Of a stretch of DNA of 64,000 nt, positions 18,780 to 26,785 are shown piece after piece (within the stretch, counting starts at the first letter, position 1; every line of letters starts with the position of its first letter). This DNA comes from CAWDVK01 sp963805715 (GTDB lineage Bacteria; Actinomycetota; Actinomycetes; Streptosporangiales; Streptosporangiaceae). Below the pieces are notes generated by a model. That model saw only the letters and a program-made list of their open reading frames with translations. It made no database searches and had not been told where the DNA came from. The stretch is taken from positions 137,962 through 201,961 of the forward strand of contig CAWDVK010000006.1 in the NCBI GenBank assembly GCA_963805715.1, read 5' to 3'. A program made the translations under genes and the position numbers.

Positions 18780-18966
18780 TGGCCGGCTCCTCGCCGGCGC
18801 CGCGTCCGGCCTGGCCGCGGCGGCCGACTTCGCCGGCCAGCTGCCGCCCGGCCTGTACCTAGTCGCCGCCGCCGCTGCCGCAGCTGTCGTCACCGCGGCC
18901 GCCGCCCTGCTGCCAGCGCAGGCGGCCCGCCGCCTGCCTGCCGCGCATCTACTTGCCGAGGAGTAA
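18780..18966 (+). pseudogene. Possible FtsX-type ABC permease C-terminal remnant
   Basis: The frame ends GLYLVAAAAAAAVVTAAAAL, then LPAQAARRLPAAHLLAEE and a stop. This resembles the last transmembrane helix and tail of FtsX-like permeases (PARRAARL...). Nothing upstream matches the rest of such a protein, so it is either a remnant or a small membrane protein. Confidence 0.35.
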
Positions 18967-19000
18967 GCACATGGCCGACGGCCCGGATGCCCGTAACGGA

Positions 19001-19064
19001 CCGCGCCTTCGCGGGGCCGCGCCTTCGCGGGGCCGCGCCTTCGCGGGGCCGCGCCTTCGCGGGG
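19001..19064. repeat. Four perfect 16-bp tandem repeats, each a potential hairpin
   Basis: CCGCGCCTTCGCGGGG is repeated at 19001, 19017, 19033 and 19049 without change, and a CCGCGG tail follows. Each unit folds (CCGCG/CGCGG) around CCTT. The array sits immediately before the stop of the SRPBCC gene (19078), between convergent coding ends, and could act as a transcription barrier. Confidence 0.85.
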
Positions 19065-19077
19065 CCGCGGGAGATCA

Positions 19078-19590
19078 TTAGCCCTGATCGGCCTGACCGC
19101 TGCAGAGCGCGTCAAGTCGCTCCAGCGTCCTGGCCATGCTCTCGGCCCAGATCTTGCCGTCGTCCATGCCCAGCCGCTCATCTTCCGGCACACGCGAGCA
19201 GTCATAGATTTCGGTCACGATAGTCGCATCCGGGCCATCGGGGGTGAGCTGATAGCCCCACCGTTGCCCCCAGCGGGCCTCGGCCGGACTGGACGGGGCG
19301 GCGTCCGGATGGCCGCGTCCGGCTTCCGGCTCCCAGGTGATGCGCCGGTCCGGCTCGTACTCGACAACGTGATTGTTCATCTCATAGTCGCCCAGTTTCG
19401 AGTAGTACATCTTGATCACGAAGACATCTCCGACGCCCGAGATCAGCGCGGTCGTGGCGGCCCCTCGCAACATCCCTGAGCCATCGAGCTCCAGGTGCCG
19501 CACCGGATTCGAGAGGATCCGGAAGATGTCGTGCGCCGGAGCGCAGATCCGCCGGGATACGGCAACGGGCTTGTACTCGGTGTCGGTCAT
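19078..19590 (-). CDS. SRPBCC-family (START-like) protein
   Basis: 170 residues with the helix-grip fold pattern: VAVSRRICAPAHDIFRILSNPVRH at the start, a central strand with WEPEAG, and a C-terminal helix ESMARTLERLDAL. It probably binds a hydrophobic ligand in the cytosol. The DGSGMLRG segment and the closing helix are typical of actinobacterial polyketide-cyclase-like proteins with no known substrate. It is read toward the 16-bp hairpin array, probably alone. Confidence 0.75.
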   Translation of the reverse strand: MTDTEYKPVAVSRRICAPAHDIFRILSNPVRHLELDGSGMLRGAATTALISGVGDVFVIKMYYSKLGDYEMNNHVVEYEPDRRITWEPEAGRGHPDAAPSSPAEARWGQRWGYQLTPDGPDATIVTEIYDCSRVPEDERLGMDDGKIWAESMARTLERLDALCSGQADQG

Positions 19591-19669
19591 GGGGTCGGTT
19601 CCTTCTCCCGGGTGTTCGCCGCTCGGCGCCTGGGGCCGATGCCTTCAGGCAAGACGCGTCGTCGCTCAT

Positions 19670-20572
19670 CTATTCATCGCCCCCTGGCGGATCAGAGCGC
19701 CTGTTGCCTGCCTGGCTGTGCAGCACTGCGCCGGGGACGTGCGTCCCTGGCTGGATGGCCTGCTCGCGAGAGCACCACCAGGTCGACCGGCCGCCCACCG
19801 ACGCGTGCTGCATCTCGGCGCCGCAGCGCGGGCAGGTGCCGCCCGGGCGCCGGGCCGCGATGACCTCGCCGGTGTGCACCCCGCCCTTGGCGATGGCGGA
19901 CTGCAGGGCGGACCGCAGGGCACGGTAGAGCCGGTCGGCATCATGGCGCGACAGGCTGCCGGCCGCTGCCAGGGGCGAGATCCTGGCCTGCCACAGCGCT
20001 TCGTCGGCCAGCAGGTTCCCGACTCCCGCGATCTTGGACTGGTCGAGCAGGCGCGCCTTGACAGCGATCGTGCCCCTGGTGATCAGCGCGCCGAACTCGG
20101 CCCGCGTGACGTCGCCGGCGTCCGGTCCGAGCGCGTCGACGTCCGGGTTCAGCCGGACGCGGCCCAGCCGGCGCTTGTCGAACAGCACCAGGCTGCCGCC
20201 GCCGGCAAATTCGAGCGTGAAGCGGTTCCACCGGGCACTGCCCGGCTGCGCATCACGCCGCCGGTAGCCGCCGCCCTCGGCTGCCGCGCCGCTCGCGGAT
20301 GCAACGATGATTCGACCGCCCATGCCGAGGTGAATGCCGAGGTCGGGGCCGGGCCCGCAGGAGCGGCCGGCCTCGGAGGTCTCGCACCAGATCAGCTTGC
20401 CCCGTCGCCGGGCCGTGGTGAGCATGCGCCCGAGCAGCGCAGCGCGGAGCTGGCCTGGCGAGTGCGGCCGGCAGACGAACGTGTCCGCGTCGTCGACGGC
20501 CACGATGGGCCGGCCCAGGGCCTCAGCGGCGATCAGGCTGCGAGCAGTCTCGACCTCGGGAAGTTCCGGCAC
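19670..20572 (-). CDS. Fpg/Nei-family DNA glycosylase
   Basis: A 300-residue base-excision repair glycosylase/AP lyase. The N-terminus MPELPEVET gives the catalytic Pro and Glu exactly as in the family (after Met removal). The H2TH domain contains DQSKIAGVGNLLADEALW. The C-terminal zinc finger is atypical: CPRCG is followed by WWCSREQ, so the fourth Cys of the usual C-x2-C pair is Glu. The finger may bind zinc weakly or not at all, as in some actinobacterial paralogues. Its start lies 62 bp from the end of the VIT1-type gene, in the same orientation. Confidence 0.88.
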   Translation of the reverse strand: MPELPEVETARSLIAAEALGRPIVAVDDADTFVCRPHSPGQLRAALLGRMLTTARRRGKLIWCETSEAGRSCGPGPDLGIHLGMGGRIIVASASGAAAEGGGYRRRDAQPGSARWNRFTLEFAGGGSLVLFDKRRLGRVRLNPDVDALGPDAGDVTRAEFGALITRGTIAVKARLLDQSKIAGVGNLLADEALWQARISPLAAAGSLSRHDADRLYRALRSALQSAIAKGGVHTGEVIAARRPGGTCPRCGAEMQHASVGGRSTWWCSREQAIQPGTHVPGAVLHSQAGNRRSDPPGGDE

Positions 20573-20634
20573 GTACCCGTTGTACCCGGCCGGCCGCTGG
20601 CGGTCGCCAGCGGTCCCCGGCCGCCAGGCTGGTC

Positions 20635-21759
20635 CTAGGACACGCCTGCGCCGATCAGGTGACCGATAGCGAAGGTCACCAGCGCGGCCGCGCCGCCCAG
20701 CAGCAGCTGCCGCAGTCCTGACCGCACCGGGGAGCGCCCGTTCAGCACGCCTATCCCCGCGCCGACTCCCAGCAGGGCAGCTGCGACGAGGACAACTGCC
20801 GCGATCAGCGCGGCCGTCCCGCCGCCGAAGAAATAGGGCAGGATCACCACCAGCGCGCCGGCCGCGAACGTCAGCAGGCTGGAGATCGCGGCGGACAGCG
20901 GCGAGCCGAGCTCGGCCGGGTCCAGGCCCAGCTCCTCGCGCGCGAGCGTGTCGAGCGCGACCTGCCGGTCCGCCATGATCCTGTCGGCAAGCTTCGCGGC
21001 GTCGGCACGAGGCAGGCCCTTGGCCCGGTAGAGCAGGACGAGCTCCTCGCGCTCCTCCTCGGGCTTCTCCTCGAGTTCCTGGGCCTCCAGCGCGATCTCG
21101 CGCTGATACATCTCGCGCTGACTGGCCATGGAGACATACTCGCCAGCCGCCATCGAAAACGACCCGGCCAGCAGGCCGGCTGTGCCGGTCAGCAGGATCA
21201 CGCCGTGCGATGTTCCCGAGCCCGCGACCCCCATGACCAGCGCGGTATTGGACACCAGACCGTCGCTGACGCCAAAGACCCCAGCCCGCAGCGCACCGGA
21301 ACGGTCACCGCGGTGCCAGGGCTCTCTCCTGGCGATCTGCACCTGAGGGCTCGGGCGGCCGCCCTCGATCAGCTTCGCGATCGTGCGAGCATGACCGTGC
21401 TCGTCCGCCGCCATCCCCGGCGCCGCGTCGGGGTCGGCGTCATACATGCCGGCATCGGCCCGCTCGGTCCGCTCGATCAGCGGCAGCACCGCGCCCGGTG
21501 ACAGCCTGCTGGCCGCCGTGGCCAGCAGCCGGGTGCGCAGGCTGGGACGTCCTGCTGGCGGCACGGTCTCGCCGGCGCCGCGAATCTTTTCCTCCCAGTG
21601 CGCCGCGTGCCGTCGCTCGACCGCGGCAAGATCCTCGAAGATAGTCCGCCTCTCCCCGGTTTCGGCCTCGGCGATCCGGCTGTACAACGCCGCGGCGTCA
21701 CGCTCGCTGGCCAGCATGTCCCGCCAGCGCCTGAGCCGGCCGGCGTCGTTGCCTGTCAT
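20635..21759 (-). CDS. Ferritin-like/VIT1 fusion: membrane iron-manganese transporter
   Basis: About 374 residues. The N-terminal rubrerythrin-type helices have metal ligands in ASERDAAALYSRIAEAE, and AVERRHAAHWEEKI. The C-terminal CCC1/VIT1 transporter domain includes GALRAGVFGVSDGLVSNTAL and SMAAGEYVSMASQ, with a long cytosolic Glu-rich helical pair carrying the metal-binding EEE motifs, then paired hydrophobic helices. It probably detoxifies Fe or Mn by export. I chose the ATG at 21759 because the 19 residues upstream are not family-like. Confidence 0.85.
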   Translation of the reverse strand: MTGNDAGRLRRWRDMLASERDAAALYSRIAEAETGERRTIFEDLAAVERRHAAHWEEKIRGAGETVPPAGRPSLRTRLLATAASRLSPGAVLPLIERTERADAGMYDADPDAAPGMAADEHGHARTIAKLIEGGRPSPQVQIARREPWHRGDRSGALRAGVFGVSDGLVSNTALVMGVAGSGTSHGVILLTGTAGLLAGSFSMAAGEYVSMASQREMYQREIALEAQELEEKPEEEREELVLLYRAKGLPRADAAKLADRIMADRQVALDTLAREELGLDPAELGSPLSAAISSLLTFAAGALVVILPYFFGGGTAALIAAVVLVAAALLGVGAGIGVLNGRSPVRSGLRQLLLGGAAALVTFAIGHLIGAGVS

Positions 21760-22000
21760 CTCGCCACTCCTCGATGAGGCTTCCGGTTGGCCGCTCAGTG
21801 CGACCCTCTGCTGCAAACGCCAGTCCCACGCGGGGCCGGGCGTGCCCCCGGCCGCCTTGGGACAACCCAGCTGCCCAGCTCACCGTCAGGTTAATCCCCG
21901 CGGTCCCGGTCCTCTTGTACCGGTTGCGGACGGGCATGCGGGCCGGGAGCCGCCGCGGCCGCGAGGACGGCGCGGCCGCGCGGGACGAGGACGCCGAGGG

Positions 22001-22660
22001 TCACAGCCATGCCGCGGCGATGGCAGCGGTCACGGCGGGAGCTACGGCGGCGGACGCATGGCGGGGCCGTGCCGGTGATGCCGCGCCGCTCCAGGTCCCC
22101 CAGGTCGGCGACATGATGGACGAGGATGTCGGCGCCCGGGCGAGGGCGATCAGGTCATCGCTGACGGTGGTGTCACCGGAGAAGACGACCGAGCCATCCG
22201 CGGTGTCGAACCGGTACGCCAGGGCCGGCGCTGCCCGGCCGTGCGTGACCGCGACGGCGGTGACCAGGACGGCTGCGTCGTCGGCCACGGTCACCGGAAC
22301 CCGCGCCGCGCCCGGCGCGCTGGGGACGCGAATGTCGATGGCGCGCACCAGCGCGCCCGCGTCCGGCATGGCGGCGTCTAGCGGCATGACGTTCAGGTGG
22401 CAGGCGTAACCGGCCAGGATGCTGCTGACCAGGTCCGCCGAGCCGGGGGCCGGCAGGTCCGGCCTGATGGTGGTCTGGCGATGGAAAACGGCGTCGCCCG
22501 CTGGCAGCGTTTCGGATCTCGACGGCCCGTAGACGCGGATCGGCGCGAGCGGGCCGTCCTCGCCGGTCCGGACGCCCCACCCGTACAGCAGCATGCGGGC
22601 AGGTCACCGACGTGGTCGGCATGCAGGTGAGTGAGAAACACCGCCTCCAGCCCGTACCGG
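22001..22660 (-). pseudogene. MBL-fold metallohydrolase, frameshifted
   Basis: The frame near 22641 reads VFLTHLHADHVGDLP, the metal-binding HxHxDH motif. It breaks at about 22595-22610 and resumes in the next frame as MLLYGWGVRTGEDGPL through VVFSGDTTVSDDLIALAR (the second metal Asp). It shifts again near 22130 into DILVHHVADLGDLERRG and then becomes meaningless. The extreme N-terminus is missing; it abuts the TPP-enzyme remnant on the opposite strand. The intact protein resembled arylsulfatase/lactonase-like MBL hydrolases. Confidence 0.7.
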
Positions 22661-22664
22661 CGGG

Positions 22665-22935
22665 CCCGCGCGCGTCTCGATCACCTCGCCGAGGGCCATG
22701 CCAGCGACTCGCCGTTGCATCCGCAGCATGTCGCCGCCGCGATCGACCGGCTCGCCGCCGCCGACGCTGTCTTCACCGCTGATGTCGGCACGCCCTCCAT
22801 CTGGGCCGCCCGCTACCTGCACATGAACGGCAGGCGCCGGCTGATCGGCTCTCGATCGCCCGGTCCGCCGGGCTGTTCGGCGCGCGGGTGGACAAGGCAG
22901 GCGAGCTCGAGGATGCGCTGCGAGCGGCAGTGTTA
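22665..22935 (+). pseudogene. TPP-dependent enzyme remnant (pyruvate oxidase/acetolactate synthase-like)
   Basis: The segment LHPQHVAAAIDRLAAADAVF then TADVGTPSIWAARYLHMNG is the start of the C-terminal TPP-binding domain. After RRRLIGS the frame changes and only the domain end is left (RSAGLFGARVDKAGELEDAL). The cofactor-binding middle is deleted, so it cannot be active. Confidence 0.65.
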
Positions 22936-22963
22936 TCAAGAGCAGGGCAAAGGACGGTGGTCC

Positions 22964-23195
22964 ATGAGCAGCGTCGACGAGGTCCTGGCCGGCTACGGCA
23001 GTCTGCAGGCCGGCCAGGAGGCCTTCTACAAGGAACTGCACCGGCATCCCGAACTGTCCCACCAGGAGCACCGCACCGCCCAGCGGGTCGCCGGGCAGCT
23101 GAAGGAATACGGCTTCACGGTCCCATACGGGCATCGGCGGCACGGGGGTGGCGGGCGTCCTGTCCAATGGGCGCGGACCAGCCGTCCTGCGCAGG
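22964..23195 (+). pseudogene. M20-family amidohydrolase N-terminal remnant
   Basis: The ATG at 22964 starts MSSVDEVLAGYGSLQAGQEA and continues with LHRHPELSHQEHRTA, characteristic of hippurate-hydrolase-like M20 peptidases. Near 23125 the frame shifts to GIGGTGVAGVLSNGRGPAVL and then loses homology before any metal ligands. Confidence 0.65.
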
Positions 23196-23265
23196 CGACC
23201 GCCCGGCCCGCGCCGCCCGCGGCTGCGCTCTCGGCCAGGCCAGGATCCATGCCGCAGTCAGCCTA

Positions 23266-23286
23266 CGTGCAACCTGAGTGTTGCGC
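23266..23286. promoter_or_regulatory. Operator-like palindrome 1 upstream of the DUF899 gene
   Basis: TGCAAC-N6-GTTGCG. It shares its core and 6-nt spacing with palindrome 2, and the two centres are 33 bp apart (about three helical turns). Confidence 0.55.
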
Positions 23287-23292
23287 GATAGC

Positions 23293-23326
23293 CGATTATG
23301 TGCAACCCTAGCGTTGCACATAATCG
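23293..23326. promoter_or_regulatory. Operator-like palindrome 2, perfect 14-bp arms
   Basis: CGATTATGTGCAAC and GTTGCACATAATCG are exact inverted copies separated by CCTAGC. It lies 24 bp before the ATG of the DUF899 gene, so a bound regulator would block transcription or initiation. A hairpin role in RNA is possible too. Confidence 0.65.
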
Positions 23327-23349
23327 CAACGGGAAGGCGGCAACTTGCC

Positions 23350-24030
23350 ATGAAGACACCCCCGGTCGTGTCACCGCAGGAGTGGGATGCTGCGCGCCAG
23401 CGACTGCTCGTCAAGGAGAAGGAGCTGACCCGCGCCCGTGACGCGCTGGCCGCCGAGCGCCGGCGGATGCCGTGGGTGGCCGTGCAGAAGGAGTACGAGT
23501 TCGTCGGGCCCAACGGCACAGCGAGCCTGCTCGACCTGTTCGAGGACCGCCGTCAGCTGATCGTCTACCGTGCATTCTTCGAGCCCGGCGTGTACGGCTG
23601 GCCCGACCATGCCTGCATCGGCTGCTCGCTGGTAGCCGACCAGGTCGCCCACGTCGCGCATCTGAACGCCCGCGACACCACTCTCGCCTTCGCCTCGCGC
23701 GCGCCACAGCCCGACATCGAGCGGGTGAAGGCGCGGATGGGCTGGCAGATGCCCTGGTACAGCATGACGGACAGCTTCGACACCGACTTCGGCGTGGACG
23801 AGTACCACGGAACGAACGCGTTCATCCGCGACGGCGACACCGTGTTCCGCACCTACTTCGTCAACAACCGCGGCGACGAGGTAATGGGCGGCACCTGGAG
23901 CTACCTCGACCTGACCGCGCTCGGACGCCAGGAGGACTGGGAGGACTCGCCCGAAAGCTATCCCCAGACCCCGCCCTACGCCTGGTGGAACTGGCACGAC
24001 GAATACGCCGGCGCCAAGTCCCAGGGCTGA
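23350..24030 (+). CDS. DUF899-family thioredoxin-fold protein
   Basis: 226 residues that start MKTPPVVSPQEWDAARQRLL, with LTRARDALAAERRRMPWVAV, GCSLVADQVAHVAHLNARDT and the C-terminal PYAWWNWHDEY, all typical of DUF899. The domain is a predicted thioredoxin-like fold. Here the usual active-site Cys region is HACIGCSL. The function is unknown. I chose the ATG at 23350, placed after the two palindromes, over a GTG at 23278 that lies inside palindrome 1. Confidence 0.8.
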   Translation: MKTPPVVSPQEWDAARQRLLVKEKELTRARDALAAERRRMPWVAVQKEYEFVGPNGTASLLDLFEDRRQLIVYRAFFEPGVYGWPDHACIGCSLVADQVAHVAHLNARDTTLAFASRAPQPDIERVKARMGWQMPWYSMTDSFDTDFGVDEYHGTNAFIRDGDTVFRTYFVNNRGDEVMGGTWSYLDLTALGRQEDWEDSPESYPQTPPYAWWNWHDEYAGAKSQG

Positions 24031-24095
24031 GCGGCACCAGCCGATGAGCAGGGGGGCAGGCCCTCGCCTCGCCCCGCATTGGCGCGGCGAACTGC

Positions 24096-24215
24096 CTAGT
24101 CGATGCCCTTCCACTGTTCGGCGAGGCGGCCCCAAGCAAACTGGCTCGCCAGGTGCGAGCAAATGCCGAAGCCGGTACCTGCGAGAAGTCGGCTGACTAC
24201 CTCAACGGCCTCGGG
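24096..24215 (-). other. Possible coding remnant
   Basis: The minus-strand frame ending at 24096 reads EAVEVVSRLLAGTGFGICSH, then LASQFAWGRLAEQWKGID, and looks protein-like although it matches no family I know. It is out of frame with the oxygenase gene that ends at 24202. It may be the tail of a lost gene or of a frameshifted oxygenase C-terminus. Confidence 0.25.
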
Positions 24216-26625
24216 TGGCGGTTGCCGGCTCGGTCGTCCACTGGTCGGCGAGCCACGCCAGATCCGTTTCGTCTCTGGCCCGTGCTTCCTGCTCGCGGCC
24301 GAAGAGCATATCGGTCTTGGCAAGGACGAGTGTGTAGGGCCGGCCCTGCCGCCTGGTCACGTGGGTGACGGGCAGCTCAGCGGCGTCGATCCGGGAGTGG
24401 ACATGCTGCCTGCCCGTCTGGGCGAGCGGCCACTCGAAGGTGCGCGCGTTCTTGTCCGCCAGGAACACCCGGAGCGTGCCGCACAGCTCGCACGCGCAGC
24501 TCCCAGCAGGCAGCTCGACCGACCAGTCGCCCGGTTCGCGTTCTGGGCGGGCGAGCCTGCCGCGGAGCCGCGCCGCGCAGTCGCTGGCTAGGGCGTCGAA
24601 GCCGCCGTCACCGGGTGCGTAGTCCCTGGGCGTTGCCGCGGACGCCCGCAGCGCGGACATCTCCAGCGCCGTCACGGGGTCGTCCTGCTGCCGGAGGTGC
24701 GCGGCAACCGTGTCCCGCCTGCTGGCCGCCCCGATCGCGGCGGCGGCCGTCAGCACCGCGGCGAGTGGCTTGCCAAGGTCGCCGAGCTGGCGGTCACGGT
24801 AGCTCGGCCGCGAGGAGGCCACCGCTGCGCCGATGTCCGTGGCGATCCGCTCCCACGCCAGGTCCAGCAGCCGCTGGGCAGCCGCCGCGCCGGCCCTGCC
24901 GGCGGCACGCAGCCGCTCACACAGGCCGGGTAGCTGGTCCGCTGCCCACTGCGGCACATCATGTCCAGCGCCGAACGCCCAGCCCGGCTGGTCACCGCCG
25001 AACCACGTCCGCAGCAGTTCCGCCGTCCACTGCTCGCCGTAGCGTTCGGCCGTCTTCGCGAGGGACTTCACGTGCGCGGCAGCGAGGCTGTCGATCCGGA
25101 ACGGGCTCAGCAGCATCGCTGCGGTCGCCGCGTCCGCCACGGCTTGCGCGGCCAGCAGCGCTTTGCGGAGAAGCCCGGAGGTCTTGCCGCTCTGCTTCTG
25201 CTGCGCGGCCTGGCCGCGGAGGGCGACGTCCCAGAACGGCGCGAGGGTCGCGGCGGCGGCGCGGGCGCCGGCCACGTCGGCCGATGACGCCATCGCGGCG
25301 ATCTGGTCGAGCGCCCATGCGGCGGAGGTTTCGGCGCGGTTGGCGAACGCCTGCTCCCGTGGCCACACGACGACCGCTGCGCGGTGGTACCAGCGGTCCA
25401 GCGTGTTGCCCCAGTTCCCCATGTAGCCTTCGTACTGCCGGGAATAGGGCTGGAGGTCGCCGGACGGGGTGGACTCGCACACCTCCGTCTCGTGCAGGAA
25501 CAGCGAGGTTTCCTCCAGCCGGGCGCCGTCCGGGCCGGTCCAGTGCGTGAGCGTGATCTCCGAGTCGACTAGGTCCTGAGTCACGTACTCGCGCTCGTTG
25601 TCGCTCGCGCCGGAGTACTCGTCGTCTTCGCAGTAGTCATAGGTGTCATGCCAGCCCCGGCGGCGGTATCCGTAGACCTCGTCGGCCGGGTAGGCGTCGT
25701 GTGTCTCCTTGACGTCGGCGAGCGCGAGGATCGCCTCGCAGCCTGCCCGGTCGGCGGCAGCGCGCAGCAGGGACACCCGGCGGGCGTCCTCGCCTTTCAG
25801 CCGGGACCAGGCCAGCGCGCGCGGCGTGTACTCATGGTCCAGGAGGTAGGCAAGCCGGCCCGGCGGGGCGGCCGGAGGGCCGCCGTGGTAGCGGTGCGTC
25901 GGCGTGGCGAAGTGCTCCCGCAGCAGGCTTGCCAGCTCAGCCGCGGTGCCGTCGTCGCCCTCCGGGCGGGTGGTGTCGCCGTGCAGCAGCAGGTTGTAGG
26001 TGAGCGTGATGCGGTAGCCGGACTTCACCTTGAGTACCTCGTGCCGGCAGTCGGTGTAGAAGGCGACGAGCGACAGCGTCGTCTTCGAGCCCCGGTAGGT
26101 GCTGCGCTCTCCGTTGTGCTCAACCACCAGCTCGCCGCCGGCGTGGCTGGACGGCAGCGTCACCACCAGGGTCGCGACCATGTCGTCGGACTTCTCCGAG
26201 TCCTGGTGGGGGAGGAAGAACTGATCCGGCTCGTAGACCAGGAGCGAGTGAAGATCGGCAGTCAGGCCGGCCGCGTTCGGGAGACCGAGCTCTTCCTTGA
26301 CCGTCGCGAGGAAGTCCGTGAGCATGGCGTCGTCCCACTCGGCCCGGACGAGGTGCCTCGGGATCTCCCACGTGTGACGGACGTTCGGGTCGGTCAGCGT
26401 CTCCGAGCCGCGGCCGAACCGGGCCGGCTCAGCAAGGCTGATGAGCTTGCGGGCCTTGGCGGGCGTCACGGGCAGCGTGACCCGCCCGCAGCCTTCCACC
26501 TCCAGGCTCAGGCATTCCGGCCGCGCCGTCAGCTCGGCGCCGAACGTCGACTTCGCGTCGGCGCGCAACGTCCTGGCCAGCCGGTCACGCGCCGCAGTCG
26601 CCATCGCTTGTTCCTCCGGTGCCAT
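24202..26625 (-). CDS. 2-oxoglutarate/Fe(II)-dependent oxygenase-domain protein
   Basis: 807 residues. The N-terminal third is a prolyl-4-hydroxylase-like jelly roll: LVYEPDQFFLPHQDSEKSDD gives His140 and Asp142, and TDCRHEVLKVKSGYRITL gives His195 and the 2-oxoglutarate Arg205. The remaining roughly 550 residues are unassigned, with a CxLCG-like SCACELCGTLRVFL motif near the C-terminus. Large proteins of this design are sporadic in bacteria and fungi and have no established substrate. It is co-oriented with the TOTE-type helicase 160 bp upstream and may be part of the same accessory segment. Confidence 0.78.
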   Translation of the reverse strand: MAPEEQAMATAARDRLARTLRADAKSTFGAELTARPECLSLEVEGCGRVTLPVTPAKARKLISLAEPARFGRGSETLTDPNVRHTWEIPRHLVRAEWDDAMLTDFLATVKEELGLPNAAGLTADLHSLLVYEPDQFFLPHQDSEKSDDMVATLVVTLPSSHAGGELVVEHNGERSTYRGSKTTLSLVAFYTDCRHEVLKVKSGYRITLTYNLLLHGDTTRPEGDDGTAAELASLLREHFATPTHRYHGGPPAAPPGRLAYLLDHEYTPRALAWSRLKGEDARRVSLLRAAADRAGCEAILALADVKETHDAYPADEVYGYRRRGWHDTYDYCEDDEYSGASDNEREYVTQDLVDSEITLTHWTGPDGARLEETSLFLHETEVCESTPSGDLQPYSRQYEGYMGNWGNTLDRWYHRAAVVVWPREQAFANRAETSAAWALDQIAAMASSADVAGARAAAATLAPFWDVALRGQAAQQKQSGKTSGLLRKALLAAQAVADAATAAMLLSPFRIDSLAAAHVKSLAKTAERYGEQWTAELLRTWFGGDQPGWAFGAGHDVPQWAADQLPGLCERLRAAGRAGAAAAQRLLDLAWERIATDIGAAVASSRPSYRDRQLGDLGKPLAAVLTAAAAIGAASRRDTVAAHLRQQDDPVTALEMSALRASAATPRDYAPGDGGFDALASDCAARLRGRLARPEREPGDWSVELPAGSCACELCGTLRVFLADKNARTFEWPLAQTGRQHVHSRIDAAELPVTHVTRRQGRPYTLVLAKTDMLFGREQEARARDETDLAWLADQWTTEPATATRGR

Positions 26626-26785
26626 GGGAACGCCCTACTTCTGACGCGAAACGACTGTAGTGAACCGCTCTGCCGGAGGGGCACGCTTTTGCACTACCCC
26701 GCCCAAGCCCTCTAGCGGCGGTCGGTGCATTGAGATCGGTCGTCCGCCTGTGCTAGCTAACCCTGCCGCGGGGACCCGCATTCGA

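Noticed and set aside
19001..19064. CRISPR array
   Set aside because: The 16-bp units are directly contiguous with no spacers. No cas gene is present in the window.
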